64,000 nt of DNA from an uncultured Saprospiraceae bacterium (GTDB taxonomy: Bacteria > Bacteroidota > Bacteroidia > Chitinophagales > Saprospiraceae): the NCBI GenBank assembly GCA_937951615.1, contig CALFBH010000017.1, positions 21,316 through 85,315 on the forward strand, read 5' to 3'. This document shows positions 19,801 through 26,087 of this stretch, piece after piece. The stretch's first letter is position 1. The number at the start of each line of letters is the position of its first letter. Under the pieces are notes generated by a model, which worked only from the letters and a program-made list of their open reading frames with translations, ran no database searches and was not told the DNA's origin. The translations under genes and the position numbers were made by a program.

Positions 19801-21750
19801 ACAGGTCTGCCAGATGAGCCTTACACTGTTGTCGTAACAGATACAGACAATATATTAGCTGGATTGGAGAACTCTGGTGATCCTGATGGTGGCAACGACG
19901 ATATGTCTTCTGTTGCTGACCTGCCTGCTGATGATTTAGATCAAGACTTCGGTTATACACCTAAAGGTCAAGATCCTACAGACGGACTGATTGGGGATAA
20001 AATATTCCTTGATTATAATGGAAACGGTGCGCCAGATCCAGGTGAAGGAATCGAAGGGGTTACAGTGGAGCTATATGATGCTAATGGCAACTTGGTAGCG
20101 ACTACTGAAACTGACGAGAATGGTATGTATTACTTCGGTAATCTGCCAGGTGACGATTATACTGTTGATGTAGTAGAAGCTACATTGCCTCCAGGTGTTA
20201 CAAATAGTGTTGATCCTGATGGTGGTACACCAGGTGAATCTGACACTACATTGCCTGACGGTGGTGAAGATTTAGATCAGGACTTTGGTTATGTGCCAAC
20301 TACTCCTGGTAGCATTGGTAACTTGGTATGGGAAGATCACAACGCTGACGGCGTAAATGATGGACCTAATGGACCTGATGGTCTGCCAGGTACGGATGAT
20401 GATGAGCCAGGTTTTGAAGGGGTAACAATTGACCTGTACTTAGATGATAATGGAAATGGTCTTGTAGATGCTGGTGAAACTTTATTAGCTTCTACAGTTA
20501 CAGATGCTAACGGTAACTACTTGTTCCCGAACCTACCTGCTGATGATGTAGCTTACATTGTTGATGTAACAGACGAAGACAATGTACTAGAAGGTTACTG
20601 GCACAGTGACGGTACGCCAAATACGGATAACAATAGCCAGACTGATCCTTATGCGATCACACTTGGTGGTGCTAATCCAGTGAATAACTTTACTGGTGAC
20701 TTTGGTTACTATATTGAGCCAGGAAGCATCGGTGGTATTGTTTGGTTTGAACCAGAAAATGACGGTATTCAGGATCCAAATAATCCTTTACAGGAACCAG
20801 TCCCTGGTGTTGAAGTACAATTGATGATTACGTATCCTGACGGGACAATGGTAACGCTCACAGATACGACTGATGCCAATGGTGCTTATGAGTTCACAGG
20901 TTTATTACTTGATGAAGATTATAATGGACCTAACAGTGGTGTTATTTACACTGTAAAAGTACCTAACTTGGTAGGTGACGCACAGGCAGCAATTCCTGAT
21001 CAGCCTATTATAGGTATTACCGATATAGATTTGCCAGCGGCAGGTGAGAACCTTGACGCAGACAATCCTTCAGGTGTAAATGCTGAACCAACACAAGGTT
21101 TGTCTAACACGACTCCTAACCTGACAGACCCAGCTGCAGAGCCTACGCACTTGACCTATGATTTTGGTGTAACTATTACTTTGCCATTGGAATTAATGTA
21201 TTTCAAAGGTGTTGAAGATGATTGTATAGTGAATTTGACCTGGGCAACTGCCACAGAGGAAAACACTAGTCACTTCAATATTCAGGAAAGTACTAATGGA
21301 CTGAATTTCGTAACTGTAGGTAGAATAGAAGCAGCCGGTAATTCAAATACACAATTGAACTACTCATTTGTGGATGAGAATCTGACTGACGACAACTACT
21401 ACCGTTTAGAAATGATTGATATTGACGGAACAACAACTTACTCTGATCTTGTTTACCTTTCTACTGATTGTGCGACGGGTATTAATACAATTTCTGAGGT
21501 GTTCCCTAATCCTGCTAAAGGATCATTGACTATTCGTTTCAACAGTGTCTTCGATCATGAAGCTGCCGATGTTATCGTTACTGATGCACTCGGAAGAACA
21601 GTATTCACAGAAGGTATCACTGCAAACGAAGGTGTTAATGTCATCAATCTTGATGTTAGCCGCCTTTCACAGGCTACTTACTTCATCGTTATTAGAGGTG
21701 AAAACGGATGGTTCACAGAAGCCGTTCAGTTTGTTAAGTTAGCTGAGTAA
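13837..21750 (+). CDS. Giant T9SS-secreted adhesin-like protein with SprB and twelve SdrD-B-like domains
   Basis: 2637 residues. A signal peptide ends near residue 41 (NLNAQ). Two SprB-type repeats (about 44-86 and 333-375; VSCSPAPCPVDSDG, TGGTAPYTYAW) alternate with three copies of a module of about 200 residues (about 89-292, 377-582, 657-865) marked by GANPVVGADNTIVE, GGATIDEEII and LRTGVDHDQI. Residues 904-2445 are twelve SdrD-B-like domains, each opening with a motif like IGNYVWLDENGNGIQDAGE, an Asp/Asn-rich calcium-type loop. Domains 1-6 and 7-12 are the same six subtypes in the same order. After a linker domain (about 2450-2530), residues 2549-2637 form a type-A T9SS sorting domain (VFPNPAKGSLTI). 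It should be exported through the outer membrane and anchored at the surface, probably as an adhesin or matrix protein. It lies alone between a long upstream region and a strong terminator. Confidence 0.92.
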   Translation: MRNLTFTHTRGDIVGLWRYQLLTALMAVCMFVGIPDNLNAQTLTATVTDVSCSPAPCPVDSDGAINLTVTGGTAPYTYAWSSGGVVLNPPCEESAFDVNDGLGANPVVGADNTIVEDAVNAQAYTINGSVLTINQASFNGGATIDEEIINNSQQTGFIGLRTGVDHDQIVGGVGAANMTRTFNFNPPVSNLEMLFNDLDNNDVAIITPKLNGVAQTIPAGDILSIGSNVVRVGTNQFESITDAGLGPSLDGSVFLKFSGPIDEIEIVFYDDTAGPGVVGTEGGSYTVDFPAQCPEDLECLVAGAYTVVVTDAAGGTATATYTVDAAVCGDLTVDVVGQDVSCTPAPCPADSDGAVDITVTGGVAPYTYSWADNGVQFCQDESTADFAPLGGTGANPVVGADNTIVENAINGQNYLVSGSVLTVNSATFNGGATIDEEIIDDSQLNGTFAIRTGVDHDQLTGGVAAANMTRTFDFSPATAGIDMLLNDIDNNDIAIVNTYLNGVLVPIAAGDIVSTGSNVITVNNNTFDSNIDSGLNNTTDGSVLFNFSSVIDQIEIIYYDDVAGPGVVGSEGGSYSVNFPAEACNDPEDLTCLDAGTYTVLVTDVNGLTGTASYTVLPAINCGDPCDATTGDLDASGLGGPFYYWEDSNGNPLPLPDPCTDTNWANFQTIDGVGANPVVGADNTIVEDAINGSSFTIRGATMTVNQATFSGGATIDEEIINDSQLNGTFALRTGVDHDQIAGGAGAANMSRVFTFDRPVCDLSMFLNDIDNNDVAIVTASNGGVNVPLSAADYTLTGTNVTVVGTNQFESINDLGLNNTADGGVLFEFTNCVDRIEIVYYDDVAGPGVIGSEGGSYSVNFPPECDYPAVQTGLDPGCYTVFVKDVDGNEISQELCVVIEGCDGAIGNYVWLDENGNGIQDAGEAGIPGVTVNLSGDLDATTVTDANGGYIFPDLPEGTYTVTVDETTLPDGVSQTTNPVNTGSDFGNQTNGYTIALGLEEENMTGDFGYNFGDAVGNTGLGALGDRVWRDADADGVQDAGEAGVGGVTVTIYGDSNGDGVVDPATDMPFSAAVDQNGATGTGTTTTEPDGSYYFSDLPAGQYIVVVDPNSAGIQGKDQTGDPDEPGVLAVNPDNMSDPVLIGPGDTYVNLDFGYTNPTNNDIGDTVYFDADADETQDPNEPGIEGVTVKLTDENGDVIATTTTDENGEYLFPGLPDGTYTVMITDTDNVLDDLLNTEDPDGGNDGTSTVILAGADDLDQDFGYTPEGQDPGEGLVGDQVFLDYNGNGAPDPGEGIEGVTVELHDAAGNLLASDVTDENGYYSFPGLDPAEDYSVDVIESTLPAGITQTVDPDSAPDGESTVDLANDPDGTNDGINLEQDFGYVPDTPGSIGTIVWLDTNVDGVNDGPNGPDGTPGTDDDEPGLEGVTIDLYADTNGNGLVDAGEPLLTTTTTDANGNYLFPNLPAEGDDYVVDVTDEANVLNGYWHSLGAPNTDDNSQTDTYAVTLGGADPVNDFTADFGYYVEPAVLGNYVFEDTNDNGIQDAGEPGIEGVTVTMMITYPDGSVVTLTDETDATGHYIFENLLLDENYDGTGAYATPMVGGGDEPYFEIKVLETPTGYQPATEDVNADGNDAEDADPLSGVQGIADQGATDTTTQADPTDEPTHLTYDFGFIPTPASLGNYVWIDENQDGLQDQGEVGIGNVTVNLTDAAGNPVASTVTDTDGGYLFSDLAPGTYTVTVDETTLPANMTQTDNPVNPNADFGNQTNGYDITLASGDENLTADFGYIWESPDLNAGTAAIGNRIWHDANADGVQDPGEPGIDGVTVTIYSDSNGDGVIDPATDVPVAGAIDQNGATGGTTTTEADGTYIFTNLPAGEYITVVDPTSANIAAKDQTGDPDEYGEPATDPDNMSDPVLLAPGDVFLLSDYGYISPADNNDLGDTVYFDKDGDGTQDADDPGIQGVTVALLDENGDNIATTTTDENGNYLFTGLPDEPYTVVVTDTDNILAGLENSGDPDGGNDDMSSVADLPADDLDQDFGYTPKGQDPTDGLIGDKIFLDYNGNGAPDPGEGIEGVTVELYDANGNLVATTETDENGMYYFGNLPGDDYTVDVVEATLPPGVTNSVDPDGGTPGESDTTLPDGGEDLDQDFGYVPTTPGSIGNLVWEDHNADGVNDGPNGPDGLPGTDDDEPGFEGVTIDLYLDDNGNGLVDAGETLLASTVTDANGNYLFPNLPADDVAYIVDVTDEDNVLEGYWHSDGTPNTDNNSQTDPYAITLGGANPVNNFTGDFGYYIEPGSIGGIVWFEPENDGIQDPNNPLQEPVPGVEVQLMITYPDGTMVTLTDTTDANGAYEFTGLLLDEDYNGPNSGVIYTVKVPNLVGDAQAAIPDQPIIGITDIDLPAAGENLDADNPSGVNAEPTQGLSNTTPNLTDPAAEPTHLTYDFGVTITLPLELMYFKGVEDDCIVNLTWATATEENTSHFNIQESTNGLNFVTVGRIEAAGNSNTQLNYSFVDENLTDDNYYRLEMIDIDGTTTYSDLVYLSTDCATGINTISEVFPNPAKGSLTIRFNSVFDHEAADVIVTDALGRTVFTEGITANEGVNVINLDVSRLSQATYFIVIRGENGWFTEAVQFVKLAE
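16546..18867 (+). repeat. Six-domain block A of the adhesin (tandem duplication, copy 1)
   Basis: Six SdrD-B-like domains starting near 16546, 16900, 17318, 17656, 18001 and 18415. Their subtypes recur in the same order in block B. The second domain has a DSNGDGVVDPATD insert, the third opens DIGDTVYFD, the fourth has FLDYNGNGAPDPGEGIEG, the fifth NDGPNGPDGTPGTDDDEPG, and the sixth ends EPTHLTYDFG. From start to that last motif it is 2304 bases. Confidence 0.85.
18868..21168 (+). repeat. Six-domain block B of the adhesin (tandem duplication, copy 2)
   Basis: Six domains starting near 18868, 19231, 19649, 19987, 20311 and 20725, matching block A one-to-one in subtype and carrying the same inserts and the same closing EPTHLTYDFG motif. 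Its length to that motif is 2301 bases, within 3 bases of block A. Many positions differ between the blocks, so the duplication is not recent. Confidence 0.85.
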
Positions 21751-21783
21751 TTTGAGCTTATTCGCTGAAAAGCGATAATAATA

Positions 21784-21822
21784 AAAATGCCGCTTCGACT
21801 TGTCGAAGTGGCATTTTTTTTG
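21784..21822 (+). terminator. Intrinsic terminator after the giant adhesin gene
   Basis: AAATGCCGCTTCGAC and GTCGAAGTGGCATTT form a stem of about 15 bp with one G-U pair and a tight loop, followed by eight T. Confidence 0.9.
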
Positions 21823-21845
21823 CGCCTTGTTGAAGTAAACACCAG

Positions 21846-22532
21846 ATGGAAACGAAATTTATCTTTACTGTATCTTTGCTTCTTTTTTATTTTAATACCT
21901 CATTGGCGCAAGCCAAACAAGACCCTTATCGACACGTCTCCATTGGCATCACGCCATTGAACTTTATAGAGCCTCGCACAAGTACGCTGGAAAGTGTAGC
22001 AGAGTTGCGATGGAATCAACATTGGGCAGTAGAAGTTAAATATGGGTTGAAATTTACAGCCATCCATCCGAATAGAAAAGTAGGCATAGGTGATTATTAT
22101 GAATTGAAAATAGGTGGAAAATACTATGGGGAGAAGTGGTTAAGGCGACGGAGTTTTAACCCTTATTACGGGCTTGAATATTTTTACCTGAATCGTCGCT
22201 ATGATAAAGTAAATGGAAATTTTGAGAGCGGGGGAAATCGTTTCACTTACGAGTCTTCCAAAGTCAAATGCCAGGTCAATGCAGCGCGTCTGATGTCAGG
22301 CATCTCTTTTCTGGACTCTGATAAAGCCTGGACAATAGAATATTATGGTGGAATTGGTATCCGCTGGATTAGCGTCGATTATTATGATATAGTAAATGCG
22401 CAGTTGAGTAATAATTTATTTGAAGAACGGGACTGGGCTTTTTGGCCGCGAGTAGATAGAGAAGAAGGCACAAAAGCAAAATTTGACTTGGCTTATGGTA
22501 TAAAAATCGCCTACAAAATTATCCATTGGTAA
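21846..22532 (+). CDS. Predicted outer membrane beta-barrel protein, function unknown
   Basis: 228 residues with a signal peptide (hydrophobic core FIFTVSLLLFYF, cleavage near LAQA at about 19-22). The rest alternates short strands rich in Tyr, Trp, Lys and Arg (YELKIGGKYYGEKW, FNPYYGLEYFYLNRRY, EYYGGIGIRW, FDLAYGIKIAYKIIHW) and ends in an aromatic residue, the pattern of a small 8-10-stranded outer membrane barrel like DUF3575-type proteins. I do not recognise a specific family. It begins only 24 bases after the terminator of the adhesin gene. Confidence 0.65.
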   Translation: METKFIFTVSLLLFYFNTSLAQAKQDPYRHVSIGITPLNFIEPRTSTLESVAELRWNQHWAVEVKYGLKFTAIHPNRKVGIGDYYELKIGGKYYGEKWLRRRSFNPYYGLEYFYLNRRYDKVNGNFESGGNRFTYESSKVKCQVNAARLMSGISFLDSDKAWTIEYYGGIGIRWISVDYYDIVNAQLSNNLFEERDWAFWPRVDREEGTKAKFDLAYGIKIAYKIIHW

Positions 22533-22582
22533 GTGTAGCCTCTATTCGTAATTCGTAATTAAAACATTCGTAATTACCAGTA

Positions 22583-23335
22583 CTACCAATCCTTATCCGA
22601 ATTGCTGGGTTGTGCATCCGACTTACGCATTTTTTTCTGAACTTCCTCGTCTTCCTTCCCAATCTTTTCCAGCGTTTCTAAGGCTTTTTGTCGATCTACA
22701 TCTTCTTGTTCTTCTTCTCCCGAAGTAGGTGGAGGAGACTGGTTTTCCTGATCTTCTTCGTCTTGGTTTTGTTGCTCCTGATCTTCTGGCGATTCTTCCT
22801 CTTGTTCTTGCTCCTGCTGTTCTTGATTTTGTTGTTGCTCCTGTTCCTGCTCTTCACCTTCTTCTCCCTGCTCACCTTGTTGTTGCTGCTGTTCTTGTTG
22901 CTGCTGCTGTTGCATTTTGAGTTGTTGCAGCGAGTAAGCGAGATTATACTTGGAAGCCATATCTTTGGGATTCAATTTAAGCGATTCCTTATAAGCATCC
23001 ACAGCTTCTTTGAGTTCTTGTTGATTGAGGTGAGCATTGCCCAGATTATAGAGGGCATCAGACTTGTCTGTATCGGTCTTAGCGGCTGCTGCAGCCGATT
23101 GGTAATGCTTCACCGCTTCCTCGTAACGTTGTTGTTCATAGGTCACATTGCCGAGGTTATAAGTGCCTTTCAGAGAGTTGGGCGTGGCTTCTATTGCACG
23201 ACGGTATTCCTCTTCTGCCTGTTCCAAATCGCCTTTTTTATAAGCATCATTACCACCACGAATATGCGTCCGTTCGCTTTGCGCAAAAGTCGTTATAGTA
23301 ATAGCACCCAATAAAATAGTCAGTAAAAATTTCAT
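22583..23335 (-). CDS. batC: BatC-like TPR protein with Gln/Glu-rich tail
   Basis: 250 residues: a signal peptide ending FAQ (about 17-19), three TPR units (about 26-58 GGNDAYKKGDLEQAEEEYRR, 60-93, 98-132 ALYNLGNAHLNQQELKEAV) and a very low-complexity tail from about 145 made of Gln, Glu and Pro, with an acidic, charged C-terminus. This is the layout of BatC in the Bacteroidota Bat (aerotolerance) operon. It lies 8 bases downstream of batB on the same strand, so the two are cotranslated. The CAA/CAG-rich run (about 22850-22915) is slip-prone DNA. Exact function in the cell envelope is unknown for the family. Confidence 0.85.
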   Translation of the reverse strand: MKFLLTILLGAITITTFAQSERTHIRGGNDAYKKGDLEQAEEEYRRAIEATPNSLKGTYNLGNVTYEQQRYEEAVKHYQSAAAAAKTDTDKSDALYNLGNAHLNQQELKEAVDAYKESLKLNPKDMASKYNLAYSLQQLKMQQQQQQEQQQQQGEQGEEGEEQEQEQQQNQEQQEQEQEEESPEDQEQQNQDEEDQENQSPPPTSGEEEQEDVDRQKALETLEKIGKEDEEVQKKMRKSDAQPSNSDKDW

Positions 23336-23343
23336 ATTCTACA

Positions 23344-24378
23344 TCATGAATTATCCCGAAATAAATCCCGTCTGCCCCACCAGCCACTTTTTTGATAGGA
23401 TAATAAAAATTCAATAAGCAACAAAAGCAAAGCTACTGCGATAAAATACTGAAAATAACTTTCATACTCACTGAAAGAGCGCTGTTCAAAATCCTGCTTT
23501 TCCAGCGTATCAATATATTTGCGTAAAGCCTCAATCACTTTATCGCCATTATCAATATTATAATATTTTCCATTGCCTGCCGCTGCCAGTCCTCCGAGCA
23601 TCTGCTCATTCAATTTGGACATCACTGTATTCCCCTGTTTGTCTTTTTTATAAACATTTTGTGCCTGATAAGACAAAGGAATCGGCGCACCCACATTTGT
23701 ACCTACGCCCACTGTGAAAATAACTAAACCCTGCTCACTCGCCGCCTGTGCCTCCTGAAGGGCAGCCTGGTCATGGTTTTCACCATCCGTCACGATAATC
23801 AGTGCCTTATGGAATTTCTGTTCCTCCTCGTACACCTGAGTTGCCAGTCGAATTGCATCCCCAATAGCTGTTCCCTGCCTGGGCACCATCTCTGTATTGG
23901 CTGTTTTTACAAACATAGCTGCTGTACCATAATCCATCGTCAGCGGCATTTGCAAATAAGCATTTCCTGCAAAAACAATCACACCAATACGTTCGCCCTG
24001 CAAGGCAGCAATGAGTTCCTGCGTAAAGGTTTTCGCGCGTTCCAGCCGACTGGGTGCAATGTCTTCAGCCAGCATACTTTGAGAGACATCCAGCGCAACA
24101 AAGATATCTGAACTCTTGCGTTTTACCTGCTCTTTTTTCATGCCCCACTGCGGATTTGCCCAGCCGACACACAAAAAAGCAAGCCCGAAAATCAGCAGAA
24201 TAAATTTGACGCCGTGTTTGTACTTTGATACCTGCGGCATCAGTTGTTGTACAAGCCGGCTTTCGCCAAATTTTGCTAAAATTCGTTTCCTACGATATAA
24301 CATCCATACAAAAAACACGAGCAACACAGGCAAGATGCCCAATGCATAAAGGTGTTCTATTTGCTCAAATCTAAACAT
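23344..24378 (-). CDS. batB: BatB-like von Willebrand factor A membrane protein
   Basis: 344 residues with hydrophobic segments near 11-28, 57-75 and 308-328. Between the second and third is a VWA domain whose metal-ion-dependent adhesion site is intact: DVSQS (97-101), the Thr in PRQGTAIGDAI and VTDGENHD. The short N-terminal FRFEQIEHLYAL is typical of BatA/BatB proteins. It is anchored in the inner membrane with the VWA domain on one side. batC follows directly, but batA and batD are absent here and batE lies 10 kb away, so the usual Bat operon has been split. Bat proteins have been linked to oxygen and stress tolerance. Confidence 0.88.
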   Translation of the reverse strand: MFRFEQIEHLYALGILPVLLVFFVWMLYRRKRILAKFGESRLVQQLMPQVSKYKHGVKFILLIFGLAFLCVGWANPQWGMKKEQVKRKSSDIFVALDVSQSMLAEDIAPSRLERAKTFTQELIAALQGERIGVIVFAGNAYLQMPLTMDYGTAAMFVKTANTEMVPRQGTAIGDAIRLATQVYEEEQKFHKALIIVTDGENHDQAALQEAQAASEQGLVIFTVGVGTNVGAPIPLSYQAQNVYKKDKQGNTVMSKLNEQMLGGLAAAGNGKYYNIDNGDKVIEALRKYIDTLEKQDFEQRSFSEYESYFQYFIAVALLLLLIEFLLSYQKSGWWGRRDLFRDNS

Positions 24379-24399
24379 CTAATTTCAAAGTATATCAGG

Positions 24400-24592
24400 C
24401 TTCCAGCCTGACCAGCCTGAATAGCTGGAAGTTTTAAAAAAGTAAAAAGAGAAAATTCGAAAAACAAATTGTCGGTTTCGTAAACTTGCGCTGCTTGCTT
24501 TGCGAAATGAAAGTTTGCTAAACCTTCTTTTGAGGTCAATGAGGTTTAGCAAACTCCCACAGCGCAAGACCTCCCCGCAAGTTTACGAAACC
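24400..24592. repeat. Nested perfect inverted repeats between purN and batB
   Basis: A CTTCCAGC/GCTGGAAG hairpin (24400-24431) is followed by a larger cruciform-like element: GGTTTCGTAAACTTGCG (24474-24490) pairs perfectly with 24576-24592, TTGCGCTG (24486-24493) with CAGCGCAA (24560-24567), and AGTTTGCTAAACCT (24512-24525) pairs perfectly with 24542-24555. No T run follows on either strand. Confidence 0.75.
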
Positions 24593-24650
24593 AAAGATAA
24601 TTCAGTTGTCTGAGCAAAGCCGAAGGCGACACTAACAACCCAATACACCA

Positions 24651-25238
24651 TTACCCCAATACCCTATCACCCAAGTCCCTCACCAGCCGCTCCGTCACCA
24701 TAGGCAAAGAACCATGTTCCAGTACATGTATTTTGGCGGCAATATCCTCCGGTGTATCCTTTGCTAATACAGGACAGCTTTTTTGAAAAATAATCGCTCC
24801 TTCATCATAAGCCGAATTGACATAATGAATCGTGATGCCAGTTTCTGTTTCATTCGCTGCCCGGACAGCCTCGTGGACACGCATGCCGTACATCCCTTTT
24901 CCGCCATATTTGGGCAATAAAGCCGGATGCAAATTAATCATTCGTTTTGGATAATGTCGAATCAGTACTTCTGGAATCAGCCATAAAAAGCCAGCAAGAA
25001 CAATAAAGTCAATGCCATGATTTTGCAATTCCGGCAGGACTGAATCTGTGTCTGTAAATTTCTTTTTATCAAAAACGAGTACTGGTATTTGGTGTTCTTT
25101 TGCCATATTCAATACTGGCGCATGGGGTTTGTTGGAAGCAATCAAGGCAATTTTAATATGCGCATGTTGCTGGAAATGCTCTACCAACTTACGCGCATTG
25201 CTGCCTGTACCCGATGCAAATATGGCTATCTTTTTCAC
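24651..25238 (-). CDS. purN: Phosphoribosylglycinamide formyltransferase
   Basis: 195 residues, the normal length for GAR transformylase, which transfers a formyl group from 10-formyl-THF in purine synthesis. Motifs: IFASGTGSNARKL (7-19, substrate phosphate loop), IDFIVLAGFLWLIP (about 75-88), NLHPALLPKYGGKGMYG with the catalytic Asn-His pair (about 102-118), and ITIHYVNSAYDEGAIIFQ with the catalytic Asp (near 145). It is not linked to other pur genes here. Upstream lies a repeat region also seen near 30.5 kb. Confidence 0.95.
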   Translation of the reverse strand: MKKIAIFASGTGSNARKLVEHFQQHAHIKIALIASNKPHAPVLNMAKEHQIPVLVFDKKKFTDTDSVLPELQNHGIDFIVLAGFLWLIPEVLIRHYPKRMINLHPALLPKYGGKGMYGMRVHEAVRAANETETGITIHYVNSAYDEGAIIFQKSCPVLAKDTPEDIAAKIHVLEHGSLPMVTERLVRDLGDRVLG

Positions 25239-25349
25239 AGATGCAATATTAGACTTTATTCTGGAATATTTTGAATAGATATTTAAAAAAGGAAAGAAAT
25301 TTAGGGAAGTTTTAACGATTATGACACTTTGGTATAAGGGATTACAATA

Positions 25350-25432
25350 GCAGTGTCAGTATCAGTTGTAGTATCAGTAACTTAGTTACTCAATCAACCA
25401 ATCACCAATCACTCAATTACCAATCACCAAAA
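25350..25432. repeat. CAGTGTCAGTATCAGT plus CAATCACCAATCAC composite repeat, copy 1
   Basis: A CAGTATCAGTTGTAGTATCAG phrase is followed by CAATCAACCAATCACCAATC and similar units up to the DUF1232 stop codon. The same two phrases in the same order occur at 30500-30585. Confidence 0.6.
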
Positions 25433-25870
25433 TCAAGCCGAAGGCGTATCCGGTTCTTTGCCATTCTTCTTCGCTGCATTTTCAATGTCATCCAATTGCT
25501 TGGAATCATAAGCACCAAACCAATTGGTTAATTTCTCGCGGGCATTTTCTACAACAGCAGTATCTATATAAGCCGTCACGACCATCATGGCTGCACTCAG
25601 TACCATGATGTCATCTGTAAAACCAATAATCGGAAGTAAAGGATCTGGAATCAAATCAAATGGAAATAAAAAGTAGCCCAATGCTCCAGTGATGACCTTC
25701 TTAGCCCAGCCTGGTGTATCCTTGCGTTTGAAAGCATAAAACAGCAGCAAAACCGGATAAGTTACTCCGATTCCAATAGCTTTTGCTTCTTTTTTCAACT
25801 TGCTCCACAGCCAGTTTTCAGAAAAATATTTGCCGTATTTACCGTATCCTTCTTTGAAATTATCTTTCAT
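25433..25870 (-). CDS. DUF1232 (YkvA-like) membrane protein
   Basis: 145 residues. The core GALGYFLFPFDLIPDPLLPIIGFTDD (about 65-90) is the DUF1232 signature: a hydrophobic helix, a DxIPD loop and a GxxDD motif. A second hydrophobic helix follows, then a charged, Lys/Asp-rich tail. An N-terminal WSKLKKEAKAIG segment leads into another helix. The family is widespread and of unknown function. It stands alone, upstream of repeat DNA. Confidence 0.85.
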   Translation of the reverse strand: MKDNFKEGYGKYGKYFSENWLWSKLKKEAKAIGIGVTYPVLLLFYAFKRKDTPGWAKKVITGALGYFLFPFDLIPDPLLPIIGFTDDIMVLSAAMMVVTAYIDTAVVENAREKLTNWFGAYDSKQLDDIENAAKKNGKEPDTPSA

Positions 25871-26087
25871 GTCATGATTGTTTTTAATTAAAACAGCTAC
25901 ACAGAGCTTTCGTTCAATAAAACTACGAAATTCGAGGTGATTCTATTGTATACCAACCAAAAATCAGACCGTTTATTTTTAGTCAGGATGATGACTTTTA
26001 GGTTGGAAAGAGTGTTTGAATGCTAAAAAAGACAAACATTAAACCTCTATTTTTTGTATCTTTAAAACATATAAGAATAGAATACGT

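Noticed and set aside
22688..23314. Leu/Phe-rich + frame opposite batC
   Set aside because: It is the antisense of a Gln/Glu-rich tail, which always yields Leu-rich frames.
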